Assembly (NCBI GenBank): GCA_001298575.1
Contig: LJCV01000298.1
Location: 1 to 42,386 of the forward strand
Length of the DNA stretch: 42,386 nt
Source: Actinobacteria bacterium OK074
GTDB taxonomy: Bacteria > Actinomycetota > Actinomycetes > Streptomycetales > Streptomycetaceae
Reading direction: 5' to 3'
The position numbers and the translations under genes were made by a program. Shown here in pieces: positions 15,609 to 23,931 of this stretch. How positions within the stretch are numbered: the first letter of the stretch is position 1; the number at the start of each line of letters is the position of its first letter. The notes below the pieces were generated by a model. It ran no database searches. It was not told the DNA's origin and saw only the letters and a list, made by a program, of their open reading frames with translations.

Positions 15609-16787
15609 GTGTCGCTGCCACCCCTGGTCGAGCCCGCTTCCGAGCTCACCGTAGACGAGGTCCGCAGGTACTCCCGCCACCTGATCATCCCGGACGTGGG
15701 GATGGACGGGCAGAAGCGGCTGAAGAACGCCAAGGTGCTCTGTGTGGGCGCCGGCGGCCTGGGCTCGCCGGCGCTGATGTACCTGGCCGCGGCCGGGGTG
15801 GGAACCCTCGGCATCGTGGAGTTCGACGAGGTCGACGAGTCCAACCTCCAGCGCCAGATCATCCACAGCCAGGCCGACATCGGCCGTTCCAAGGCCGAGT
15901 CCGCGCGCGACTCCGTCCTTGGCATCAACCCGTACGTGAACGTGATCCTTCACGAGGAACGGCTTGAGGCCGAGAACGTGATGGACATCTTCAGCCAGTA
16001 CGACCTGATCGTCGACGGCACGGACAACTTCGCGACCCGCTACCTGGTCAACGACGCGTGCGTGCTGCTCAACAAGCCCTACGTCTGGGGCTCGATCTAC
16101 CGCTTCGACGGCCAGGCGTCCGTCTTCTGGTCCGAGTACGGGCCCTGCTACCGCTGCCTCTACCCGGAGCCCCCGCCCCCGGGCATGGTCCCCTCCTGCG
16201 CCGAGGGCGGCGTGCTGGGCGTGCTGTGCGCGTCCATCGGCTCCATCCAGGTCACCGAGGCCATCAAGGTCCTCACCGGCACCGGCGAATCGCTGGTCGG
16301 CCGCCTGATGATCTACGACGCCCTGGAGATGCAGTACCGCCAGGTCAAGGTCCGCAAGGACCCCAACTGCGCGGTGTGCGGCCCCAACCCGACCGTCACC
16401 GAACTCATCGACTACGAAGCCTTCTGCGGCGTCGTCTCCGAGGAGGCCCAGGAGGCGGCGGCCGGTTCGACGATCACTCCCAAGCAGCTCAAGGAGTGGA
16501 TCGACGACGGCGAGAACATCGAGATCATCGATGTCCGCGAGGTCAACGAGTACGAGATCGTGTCCATTCCGGGCGCCAAGCTGATCCCGAAGAACGAGTT
16601 CCTCATGGGCACCGCCCTGGAGACCCTCCCGCAGGACAAGAAGATCGTCCTGCACTGCAAGACGGGTGTCCGCAGTGCGGAAGTCCTCGCCGTCCTGAAG
16701 TCCGCCGGCTTCGCGGACGCGGTGCACGTCGGCGGCGGTGTGATCGGCTGGGTCCACCAGGTCGAACCGCACAAGCCCGTGTACTGA
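15609..16787 (+). CDS. moeZ: MoeZ: adenylyltransferase/sulfurtransferase
   Basis: A 392-residue cytoplasmic protein joining a ThiF/MoeB domain (about 20-260) and a C-terminal rhodanese domain (about 290-390). The ATP loop GAGGLGS is at 47-53. The structural zinc cysteines are Cys180/Cys183 (CYRC) and Cys254/Cys257 (CAVC). The rhodanese active loop CKTGVRS begins at Cys350. MoeZ adenylates and then sulfurates the C-terminal Gly-Gly of carrier proteins (MoaD, CysO, QbsE and others) for molybdopterin, cysteine, thioquinolobactin and thioplatensimycin routes. In Streptomyces one MoeZ serves several pathways. All key residues are present. The gene faces the Tap-like genes and shares a terminator with them. 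Confidence 0.97.
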   Translation: MSLPPLVEPASELTVDEVRRYSRHLIIPDVGMDGQKRLKNAKVLCVGAGGLGSPALMYLAAAGVGTLGIVEFDEVDESNLQRQIIHSQADIGRSKAESARDSVLGINPYVNVILHEERLEAENVMDIFSQYDLIVDGTDNFATRYLVNDACVLLNKPYVWGSIYRFDGQASVFWSEYGPCYRCLYPEPPPPGMVPSCAEGGVLGVLCASIGSIQVTEAIKVLTGTGESLVGRLMIYDALEMQYRQVKVRKDPNCAVCGPNPTVTELIDYEAFCGVVSEEAQEAAAGSTITPKQLKEWIDDGENIEIIDVREVNEYEIVSIPGAKLIPKNEFLMGTALETLPQDKKIVLHCKTGVRSAEVLAVLKSAGFADAVHVGGGVIGWVHQVEPHKPVY

Positions 16788-16812
16788 GCCTTCGCTCACC
16801 TCCCCTTCTCGT

Positions 16813-16855
16813 CGGCGGGGGCCTCGCGCACTTCGGGTGCCCGGGGCCCCCGCCG
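16813..16855. terminator. Bidirectional terminator between moeZ and the Tap-like gene
   Basis: CGGCGGGGGCC (16813-16823) and GGCCCCCGCCG (16845-16855) pair perfectly, with an inner GCAC-TTCGG-GTGC stem in the loop. It sits between convergent genes. Confidence 0.8.
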
Positions 16856-16858
16856 CCG

Positions 16859-18409
16859 TTACGAGCAGACCTTGCCGTCCTTCGGCACCGTCCCGTCCAG
16901 CAGGTAGCTGTTCACCGTGGAGTCGACACAGTCGCTCCCACTGCCGTAGGCCCCGTGTCCCTCGCCCTTCCAGGTGAGTTCCACACCGACGCCCTTGCCC
17001 AGCGCGTCCGCCATCCTGCGGGCCCCCTCGTACGGCGTCGCCGGGTCGCCGGTGTTGCCCACCAGGAGGATCGGCGCGGCCCCCGCCGCGCTCACCTGCG
17101 GATGGTCGAACTCGCCCGCCACCGGCCAGTCGTGGCACCAGCCCGCGGTGTCCCAGCCCAGGAAGTCGCCGAACACGGGCGAGACCTTCTCGAACTCGGC
17201 CAGCCGTTTCTTCGTCTCGGCGGCGGTCGGCCGCTGCTTGTCGTCCAAGCACGATATGACCCGTTGGGAGTGGGTCGTCGTGCCGTAGTGCCCCGAGGCG
17301 TCCCGCTCGTTGTACCCGTCGGCCAGCGACAGCAGGGCCGAACCGTCCCCGTTCTCGGCCGACTTGAGCGCCGCGGTGAGCGTGGGCCAGCTCTCCTCGC
17401 TGTAGAGGGGCAGGACGATGCCGGTGACGGCCAGCGTCTGGGTGAGTTCGCGGCCGGAGGACGTCTTCAGCGGCTTCGCGTCGATCCGCTTCAGCAGGGC
17501 CGCGATCTTCCGGGTGCCCTTCTTCGGGTCCTGGCCGGTCGACTTGAGGTAGTCGTTCAGCGCGCGCTGGAAGCCCCGAGTCTGGTTCAGCGCGTTGCCC
17601 ACGGCGTCGGCGGTCGGGTCGACGACCGCGTCCAGGATCAGCCGCCCCACCTTCGAGGGGAACAAGTGGGCGTAGACGCCGCCGAGTTCGGTGCCGTAGG
17701 AGATGCCGAAGTAGTGCATCTTCGTGTCGCCGAGGACCTGGCGCATCAGGTCCATGTCGCGGGCGGTGTCGGTCGTCGAGACATGCGCGAGCAGCTCGCC
17801 CGCGGCCTTCTCGCAGCCCTTGCCGAAGGCGGCGGCGTCCTTGAGGTAGGCGGTCTCCTCCGCAGCGTCGTCCGGCGTCGCGTCGACCGTCTCGGCGGCC
17901 TGGATCTGTTGGTCGCTGCGGCAGCGGATGCCCTCGCTGGCGCCCACGCCCCGCGGATCCCAGCTGACCAGGTCGTACCGCTCGTGCAGCTTCGGCACGA
18001 TCGCCGAGTACCCCGGCATCGTCGACACGCCCGAGCCGCCGGGGCCGCCGAAGTTGAACAGGAGCGAGCCGATGCGGTTGCCGCCGGTCGCCTTGGACCG
18101 GATCAGCGCCAGGCCGATCGTCCTGCCGCCGGGTTTCGACCAGTCCAGTGGCGCCTTGAGGGTCGCGCACTGCCAATCGCCCCCGGGCGCGGGCGAATCC
18201 GTCGTGCCCGTACAGCGGCCCCACGCGAGCTTCTGCGAGGTGAGCGAGGCCGGCAGCACCGCCCCGGAGGCATCGGAGGCGGAAGCCGAAGACGCCGTGT
18301 CACCGCCGGGCGACGCGCCGGACTTGCCGTCGGCCGACGAACCGGCGCTGCACCCGGCCACCAGCAGAGCGGCACCGGCCAGAGCCGTCCACCGTACGAA
18401 ACGTGCCAT
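16859..18409 (-). CDS. Secreted Tap-like alpha/beta-hydrolase peptidase (lipoprotein), copy 1
   Basis: A 516-residue relative of Streptomyces tripeptidyl aminopeptidases. It has a signal peptide with a LLVAGC lipobox (Cys near residue 20), then a Ser/Gly/Asp linker and the alpha/beta-hydrolase fold. The oxyanion region FNFGGPGGSG, nucleophile GISYGT, Asp in GNTGDPATPYEGA and His in GEGHGAY form the triad. It should trim peptides outside the cell. ATG 18409 was chosen for GAGGAC upstream and the signal peptide; 11 more residues are possible upstream. It lies downstream of a close paralogue in the same direction, and a 92-bp block is identical between the two. Confidence 0.92.
   Translation of the reverse strand: MARFVRWTALAGAALLVAGCSAGSSADGKSGASPGGDTASSASASDASGAVLPASLTSQKLAWGRCTGTTDSPAPGGDWQCATLKAPLDWSKPGGRTIGLALIRSKATGGNRIGSLLFNFGGPGGSGVSTMPGYSAIVPKLHERYDLVSWDPRGVGASEGIRCRSDQQIQAAETVDATPDDAAEETAYLKDAAAFGKGCEKAAGELLAHVSTTDTARDMDLMRQVLGDTKMHYFGISYGTELGGVYAHLFPSKVGRLILDAVVDPTADAVGNALNQTRGFQRALNDYLKSTGQDPKKGTRKIAALLKRIDAKPLKTSSGRELTQTLAVTGIVLPLYSEESWPTLTAALKSAENGDGSALLSLADGYNERDASGHYGTTTHSQRVISCLDDKQRPTAAETKKRLAEFEKVSPVFGDFLGWDTAGWCHDWPVAGEFDHPQVSAAGAAPILLVGNTGDPATPYEGARRMADALGKGVGVELTWKGEGHGAYGSGSDCVDSTVNSYLLDGTVPKDGKVCS
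17658..17749. repeat. 92-bp identical block in Tap-like copy 1 (matches 19410-19501)
   Basis: This block is identical base for base to 19410-19501 in copy 2 and codes for the nucleophile region around GISYGT. Flanking DNA differs, so the identity is sharper than selection on protein alone would give. Confidence 0.85.
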
Positions 18410-18586
18410 GTCCTCGTCCCCCCACTCGCAGGCCCGCCGCATCTGATCGCGAAGGGCGCTGTGGCCATGGTAGGCGGATCACGACAAGCCCGTTGCGGCC
18501 TGTGGATAACTCTCTGACCTGCTGTTTTCCGTGCCGGATCGAGTCGGCGGCCCATTTCGCGGCCCGCCGTCGAACCGCCTTTGGCC

Positions 18587-20131
18587 CTACGAGCACACGG
18601 TCCCCGCGGCCGGCACCGTCCCGTCGAGCAGATAGCCGTTCACCGCGTTCCGCACGCACGTGTTCTTGCTGTCGTAGGCGCCGTGCCCCTGGCCCTTGTA
18701 CGTGAGTTCGACGCCGACGCCCTTGCCCAGCGCGTCCACCATCTTCCGCGCCCCCTCGTACGGCGTCGCCGGGTCGCCCGTGTTGCCGACCACCAGGACG
18801 GGCGCGGCGCCGGACGCGGAGACATCGGGATGGTCGGCGGCACCGGCCACCGCCCAGCCGGTGCAGCTCGGCATGGACCAGGCCAGGTAGTCGCCGAACA
18901 GCGGCGAGGCGGCCCGGAACTCCGCGAGCTTCGTGCGGACGTGGTCCTGGGTGTAACGCGGCTTCTCGTCGGCGCAGTTGATGGCCGCGTTCGCCGCCGC
19001 GATGTTGCTGTACTGCCCGTTCTGGCTGCGCCCGTTCAGCGAGTCCGACAACAGCAGCAGGACCCGGCCGTCGCCGTCGTACGCCTGTTGCAGACCCTCG
19101 GTCAGGTACTCCCAGAAGTCCTTGGAGTACAGGGCCTGCGCGATGCCGTTGGTCGCCGCGGTCTGGGTCAGCCGGCGCGGGAGGATGCCGGGGATCGGGG
19201 TGCCGTCCAGGCTCTTCAGGAGCTTCGCGATGCGGTCCTTGACGTCCTGTTCGCTGTCGCCGACCGGGCAGCCGTCGCTCTTGGCGACGCAGTCCGCGGC
19301 GAAGTTGTCGAGCGCGAGCTGGAAGCCCTGGGCCTGGCCGAGCGCGCTCTGTTCGGGGGTCTGCGTCGGGTCGACGACGCCGTCGAACACGGCCCGGCCG
19401 ACGTTCTTCGGGAACAAGTGGGCGTAGACGCCGCCGAGTTCGGTGCCGTAGGAGATGCCGAAGTAGTGCATCTTCGTGTCGCCGAGGACCTGGCGCATCA
19501 GATCCATGTCACGGGCCGCGTCGGTGGTGCGCACATGCGGCAGCACCCGGCCCGAGTGCTTCTCGCAGGCCGCGTTGAACTCCTTGGTGTTGTCCAGGAG
19601 TTGCTTCTCCTCGGCGGTGTCGTCGGGGGTGGCGTCCTGCTGGAAGTACGCGTCGAGCCGCGTGTCGCTCTCGCAGCGGACGCCCGCGCTGCGGCCGACC
19701 CCGCGCGGGTCGAAACTCACCAGGTCGTAGCGGGTGCGCAGGGTCGCGTAGTCGTCGGCGAAGGAGGGCAGCGCGGAGATGCCCGAGCCGCCGGGGCCGC
19801 CGAAGTTGAAGATCAGTGAGCCGATGCGCCTGCCCGCCGCGCCGCTCGCCTTCGCCCGGATCAGCGCGATGCCGATCGTGTCCCCCTTGGGCTTCGACCA
19901 GTCGAGCGGCGCCTTCAGGGTGGCGCACTGCCAGGTCGCCCCGCCCGGCAGCGCGGAGGGTGCCGCCCCGCCGCCCTCGGCGGCCGAGGGCGCCGCACAG
20001 GTCTTCCAGCTCAGCTTCTGGTCCGGCAGGTTCTCGTCCGGTGAGCTGTCGTCACACCCGGCCAGCAGACAGGGCAGCAGGACGGCGGTGGCGGTCAGGG
20101 CGGCGGCACGCAGCCGGACAGGGGTGGGCAT
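18587..20131 (-). CDS. Secreted Tap-like alpha/beta-hydrolase peptidase (lipoprotein), copy 2
   Basis: A 514-residue paralogue of the gene at 16859. The lipobox is LLAGC after a short hydrophobic stretch. Catalytic motifs are the same: FNFGGPGGSG, GISYGT, GNTGDPATPYEGA and GQGHGAYD. The pair of cysteines CVAKSDGC and others differ from copy 1, so disulfides may differ. ATG 20131 is supported by GGGG 4-8 nt upstream and the signal peptide; the longer in-frame start would bury the signal. The two copies probably arose by tandem duplication. In S. coelicolor, as I recall, Tap-like genes also lie near here. Substrates of the two are not known. Confidence 0.92.
   Translation of the reverse strand: MPTPVRLRAAALTATAVLLPCLLAGCDDSSPDENLPDQKLSWKTCAAPSAAEGGGAAPSALPGGATWQCATLKAPLDWSKPKGDTIGIALIRAKASGAAGRRIGSLIFNFGGPGGSGISALPSFADDYATLRTRYDLVSFDPRGVGRSAGVRCESDTRLDAYFQQDATPDDTAEEKQLLDNTKEFNAACEKHSGRVLPHVRTTDAARDMDLMRQVLGDTKMHYFGISYGTELGGVYAHLFPKNVGRAVFDGVVDPTQTPEQSALGQAQGFQLALDNFAADCVAKSDGCPVGDSEQDVKDRIAKLLKSLDGTPIPGILPRRLTQTAATNGIAQALYSKDFWEYLTEGLQQAYDGDGRVLLLLSDSLNGRSQNGQYSNIAAANAAINCADEKPRYTQDHVRTKLAEFRAASPLFGDYLAWSMPSCTGWAVAGAADHPDVSASGAAPVLVVGNTGDPATPYEGARKMVDALGKGVGVELTYKGQGHGAYDSKNTCVRNAVNGYLLDGTVPAAGTVCS
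19410..19501. repeat. 92-bp identical block in Tap-like copy 2 (matches 17658-17749)
   Basis: Second member of the identical pair described for 17658-17749; the copies are in the same orientation 1752 bp apart, which would allow deletion or gene conversion between them. Confidence 0.85.
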
Positions 20132-20260
20132 GTCCCCATCCTGCGGTCGTAAGGGGCCGGACGCTCGGGACGCGGTCCGTGCGGGTGAGTTCGGCGCCCG
20201 GGCCACGCACGCGTGTGCATGAGCACCGGCGTCCGTGCCCTCCTGGCTCGTGGACGCGCA

Positions 20261-20300
20261 CGTGCACGAGGAGGCTTACCGCGTGCACGAGGCGGCTTAC
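20261..20300. repeat. 21-bp tandem duplication covering the stop codon of the membrane-protein gene
   Basis: The 19-mer starting CGTGCACGAGG at 20261-20279 recurs with one mismatch at 20282-20300. The second copy contains the TTA that is the stop codon of the minus-strand gene; the first contains the same TTA just downstream of it. Confidence 0.8.
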
Positions 20301-23101
20301 AAGGAACCCTTCCGCGACAGATGGTTGAAGGCCAGCCACCCCGGCAGGACGGGGATCCACAGGGTCAGGAGGCGGAACAGCAGCACCGCCGGGGCGGCGA
20401 CCTCCTTGGGGAGCCCCACCGCGATCAGACCGACCGTCAGGGTCGCCTCGACCGCGCCCACGCCGCCCGGGGTCGGTGCGGCCGAGCCGAGCGCGTTGCC
20501 GGCGAGGAAGACGACGGCGACGCTGGCCAGGCTCAGCGTGGTCGGCGCCTCGTGGCCGAACGCGCGGATCGACGCGTCCAGGCACATCACGAAGCAGGCG
20601 GTCAGCAGCAGCGTGCCGCCGATCCCGGTGATCAGCTTCTGCGGCCGCTGGAGCACGTCGAGCATGCGCGGCACGACACCCGCGAACAGCGACCTCACGC
20701 GCGTGACGACGAATTTCCGCAGGAAGGGCACCGAGGTCACCACGAGCACGAGCACCGCGACCGTCAGCAGACCGGCGATGACCGTGCGGGACGGCGACAG
20801 CGACGGCGTCTTCTCGGTGCCGGTCAGATAGCCGAAGGACAGCAGCATCAGGATGTGGCAGCCGAGCCCGAACAACTGGGAGGCGCCCACACTCGCCACC
20901 GCGAGCCCCGGCCGCACCCCGGCCCGTTGCAGGAACCGCGTGTTCAGGGCGACACCGCCCACCGCGGCCGGTGCCACGATCTTCACGAACGACCCGGCGA
21001 CCTGCGCCGCCACCGTCCGCAGGAACGGCACCCGCTCCGGCACGAACCCGAGCAGGCTCATCGCGGCGGCGAAGTAGCTCAGCGCCGAGAACATCACGGC
21101 CGCCGCCACCCAGCCCCAGTTCGCGCTCTCGAACAGAGGGCCGAACTCGATATGGGTGAGCTGCGTGAGCAGGAAGTACGCGCCGATGGCACCGGCGAAG
21201 AAACTCAGCAGCGTGCGCGCCCGCACCCGCTCCAGACGGGCCGGTTCGACCGGCGCCTGCGGGCGGATCAGCAGCACCTGGTGCCGGATCTGGGTGAGCA
21301 GATCCTCCTCGCGGGCCTCCTCCAGTGCCTCGTCGATGGCCCGCTTCTCGGCCCGCTGCTCGGCCCGTACGAGCTTCTTGTCGGCCTTCTTGTCGGCCTT
21401 TTCCAGGACGACCCCGGGCTGCTGCTGGACCTCCGCCAGCCGGGCCGCCTTGGCCTGCCTGGACGCCTCCAGGACCGCGTCACGCTCGCGCTGCGCCCGC
21501 TCCCTGGCCAGTCGGCGCAGCGTCGCGCGCGTGGAGCGCGTCAGCGCGATCGGCTGGAGCATCGGCAGACAGTCGGCGACGGCGTCCGGGCCGAGCACGC
21601 CGACCGCCGAGGCCACCGCGCGCTCCGCGCCCACCCGCAGCCCGAGCGTGGTCAGCAACTGCGCCACGTCCATGCGCAGCAGCAGGTTGTTGGCCGCGAT
21701 CTCGCCGCCGCGCAGATCGGTCAGGATGACCGTGCCGGAACGATCCACCAGGATGGCGTCGCCCGCCAGCCTGCGGTGCGCGATCCGCCGCGACTGCAGG
21801 GCCCGCACCTGAAGCCAGGTGTCGTGCAGCAACTCGTCGGTGATCGCCTCGTCCGGCAGCGAGTCGAGCGTACGGCCGCCGGTGTGCTCGTAGACGAGCA
21901 TCACCGCGTCGGGGCCCAGTTCGGAGGTCGCGATCAGCTTGGGCGCGTTGGCCCCGGCCGCGATCGCCGCGTAGGCCAGCAGCGCTTCCTGCTCCAGGGC
22001 CTGGCGCAGGGACTGCAGGCTGCTGCGGGTGGCGAAGCCGCGCAGCGTCAGGTTGCGCCACGCACGGTAGAAGAAAGCCTGCGCCTGCTGCTCACGGTCG
22101 ACGACCGTGACGTCCAGCGGCGGCCCGTCCTCCAGGGTGACGAAGTAACGCCGTCCCCGGTCGCTGTTCTCGGGCGTGTCGAGCGCGTCCTCGCGCGCCG
22201 CGCTCACCGGGCGGAACCCGACCGTCCGCAGCCCCGCCATCAGCGTCTGCCCGGTGGGCCGCACGTTCGGCGAGCCCACCGCGTACAGCGTCGCGTACGC
22301 CACGGTCCAGCCGATCAGCACCGTCAGGAGGATCGAGAACGGGGTCGTGTACCCGGTGACCAGCATCGAGAACGCGTCCAGGAGCAGCACCACCCACAGC
22401 ACCGCACGCCAGCGCGGCCGTCGCGACATGCCGACGGCGGTCATGTACGCGATGACCGGGGCGAGGTAGCCGTGCACCGGGTCGGTCAGGGCGTGGATGT
22501 CACCCGGCGAGGGCTGGGTGAGCGCCTCCTGGATGGAGCCCGGGGCGGCCCTGGCGACCCACAGGTCGGTGGCGAGGGTCACTCCGTGCGCGAGGACCGC
22601 GGCCAGGACGCCGTCGGCGATGCGCAGCCCGTCGCGCTTGATCAGCCGTTCGATCGCGAAGGCCACCGGCACCAGCAGGATCGCGATGCTCGACACCAGG
22701 CCAGCGAGCTTGATCAGCAGGTCGGGTGCCTGTCCCGTGCCCTTGTTGATGTCCTGTTCGAACCCGGACGTGGTGCCGTGCGCGAACGCCGAGATCGCGA
22801 GCAGGACGACGATCGCGAGAATGCCCGCCACGACCCGCATCAGGTCCAGCGGACGGTGCACGCGCGCGGGGAGCAACGGTTCGTCGCCCTCGACCTCGTC
22901 GTTGTGGGTCTCGTCCGCGCAGGGCGGGTCCGTGCCGTCCTCCGGCTCGGCCTCGCTCACCTGCGGGGTCTCGTTTCCGGGCGTCTTCTTGTGCACGCCG
23001 TCCGTCTCCCGGTGCACATCCCCACCCGTGTCGGCGGCGTCCGGGCGCGCCGAGGCATCAGGGTCGCCCGCCGTGTCCTCGGGGTGCACGCCCTGTTGCA
23101 T
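20297..23101 (-). CDS. Flippase-like membrane protein (LPG synthase TM region) with degenerate kinase-like domain
   Basis: A 934-residue membrane protein. Residues 1-70 are acidic and cytoplasmic. About six helices follow (from DLMRVVAGILAIVVLLAISAF to GWTVAYATLYAV). A soluble middle (about 295-600) looks like an aminoglycoside-phosphotransferase/kinase fold, but HRRLAGDAILV and ILTDLRGG stand where HxDxxxxN and DFG are expected, so it is probably inactive. The C-terminal 330 residues are the lysylphosphatidylglycerol-synthase transmembrane region, ending with the typical APTPGGVGAVEATLT motif. It lacks the LysX/MprF transferase domain, so a lipid- or glycan-linked transport role is more likely than lysinylation. 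ATG 23101 was chosen for AGAAGAGA upstream; GTG 23128 is possible. Confidence 0.87.
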   Translation of the reverse strand: MQQGVHPEDTAGDPDASARPDAADTGGDVHRETDGVHKKTPGNETPQVSEAEPEDGTDPPCADETHNDEVEGDEPLLPARVHRPLDLMRVVAGILAIVVLLAISAFAHGTTSGFEQDINKGTGQAPDLLIKLAGLVSSIAILLVPVAFAIERLIKRDGLRIADGVLAAVLAHGVTLATDLWVARAAPGSIQEALTQPSPGDIHALTDPVHGYLAPVIAYMTAVGMSRRPRWRAVLWVVLLLDAFSMLVTGYTTPFSILLTVLIGWTVAYATLYAVGSPNVRPTGQTLMAGLRTVGFRPVSAAREDALDTPENSDRGRRYFVTLEDGPPLDVTVVDREQQAQAFFYRAWRNLTLRGFATRSSLQSLRQALEQEALLAYAAIAAGANAPKLIATSELGPDAVMLVYEHTGGRTLDSLPDEAITDELLHDTWLQVRALQSRRIAHRRLAGDAILVDRSGTVILTDLRGGEIAANNLLLRMDVAQLLTTLGLRVGAERAVASAVGVLGPDAVADCLPMLQPIALTRSTRATLRRLARERAQRERDAVLEASRQAKAARLAEVQQQPGVVLEKADKKADKKLVRAEQRAEKRAIDEALEEAREEDLLTQIRHQVLLIRPQAPVEPARLERVRARTLLSFFAGAIGAYFLLTQLTHIEFGPLFESANWGWVAAAVMFSALSYFAAAMSLLGFVPERVPFLRTVAAQVAGSFVKIVAPAAVGGVALNTRFLQRAGVRPGLAVASVGASQLFGLGCHILMLLSFGYLTGTEKTPSLSPSRTVIAGLLTVAVLVLVVTSVPFLRKFVVTRVRSLFAGVVPRMLDVLQRPQKLITGIGGTLLLTACFVMCLDASIRAFGHEAPTTLSLASVAVVFLAGNALGSAAPTPGGVGAVEATLTVGLIAVGLPKEVAAPAVLLFRLLTLWIPVLPGWLAFNHLSRKGSL

Positions 23102-23260
23102 CGCCGTCTCTTCTTGATCTCGTATCACCGGTCACCGCCCGCACGATGGTGGCATGCCCACCCGACACACGCGGGCATCAGGGTGCAAAAGAGGGGGCGC
23201 ACAGTCTGCCCCAAGCGCCGCCTCGGGGCGAGGGTTACTTTCGGTGACCATCTCGTCGCA

Positions 23261-23290
23261 TTGTCCGTGGCGTGGGGCAGGATGGGGCGG
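23261..23290 (+). promoter_or_regulatory. RecA-NDp/PafBC-type promoter of the ATL gene
   Basis: TTGTCCGTG (23261-23269), N8 and CAGGAT (23278-23283) match TTGTCRGTG-N8-TANNNT at 8 of 9 and with a weaker -10 element. The ATG follows exactly 7 nt later, as in the adnB and M20 genes. Confidence 0.6.
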
Positions 23291-23656
23291 ATGAGCGAGG
23301 AGAACCTTCCGGCGACCGCCCTGCCGGAGTACGCGGAACGCGTCCTGGAGGTCGCCGAACTGATCCCGCCCGGCCGCGTGATGACGTACGGCGACGTCGC
23401 CGAGTGGCTTGAGGAGGGCGGCCCGCGCCAGGTGGGGCGGGTGATGGCCCTCTACGGAAGCGCGGTCCCCTGGTGGCGTGTCGTCCGCGCGGACGGAGTG
23501 CTGCTCCCGGGGCACGAACTGGAGGCCCTGGGCCACTACCGCACCGATGGCACCCCTCTGAAAGAGGCGAGTCGGGCCACCGAGGGCCACCTGCCCCGCG
23601 TCGACATGAAACGGGCGCGATGGGACGGCGGCGCACGCGGGGACGGTCACATCTGA
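23291..23656 (+). CDS. Alkyltransferase-like (ATL/MGMT-fold) DNA-binding protein
   Basis: A 121-residue protein with the MGMT DNA-binding fold: VLEVAELIPPGRVMTYGDVAEWL and RQVGRVMALYGSAVPWWRVVRADG. In O6-alkylguanine transferases the active loop is PCHRV; here it reads PWWRV, so the acceptor cysteine is replaced by Trp as in ATL proteins. ATL proteins bind alkylated guanine, bend DNA and recruit nucleotide-excision repair. The ATG at 23291 lies 7 nt after the -10 element; an upstream in-frame ATG at 23282 overlaps that element, so I prefer 23291. The same gene sits next to the adnAB region in mycobacteria. Damage-inducible expression is likely from the promoter. Confidence 0.92.
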   Translation: MSEENLPATALPEYAERVLEVAELIPPGRVMTYGDVAEWLEEGGPRQVGRVMALYGSAVPWWRVVRADGVLLPGHELEALGHYRTDGTPLKEASRATEGHLPRVDMKRARWDGGARGDGHI

Positions 23657-23931
23657 CAGCTTCCGCCATCCACGGGCCCTGGGGGCGGCGTGTGGTCCGT
23701 ACGGGGGAACGGGGGCACATCCGTCGCATGCCGTACGTTCGTCCAGCGAGGGACGCGCGTGCCGCGTGTGCGGGGAGGGAACGGGCCGAAGCGCTCCGTC
23801 CGCCGCCCCCACCGGCGTAGCGTCGGCGGCAGGCGTCCCCCTCATCCCGCGGTCACCGCCCGCCACGCGCGGCAAGGGGCCCACTCGTACGACCAGTGCG
23901 ACCAGTACGAACACCAGGACCGGCGAACCAC
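23657..23931 (+). other. Gene-free stretch before adnA
   Basis: 275 bases without a credible gene. TCCGTC (23795-23800), 17 bp and TAGCGT (23818-23823) could be the adnA promoter, giving a leader of about 100 nt. The RecA-NDp motif found before the ATL gene and adnB is not visible here. Confidence 0.35.

Noticed and set aside
13866..18224. A 1452-codon open frame on the minus strand
   Set aside because: It lies antisense to five genes with clear domains and runs through their codons in a frame that high GC keeps open. Only its right part overlaps, out of frame, a real minus-strand gene.
18470..18490. Minus-strand TTGTCGTG followed by TACCAT upstream of Tap-like copy 1
   Set aside because: The spacing between the two parts is two bases too short for the damage promoter and the start codon is far away.
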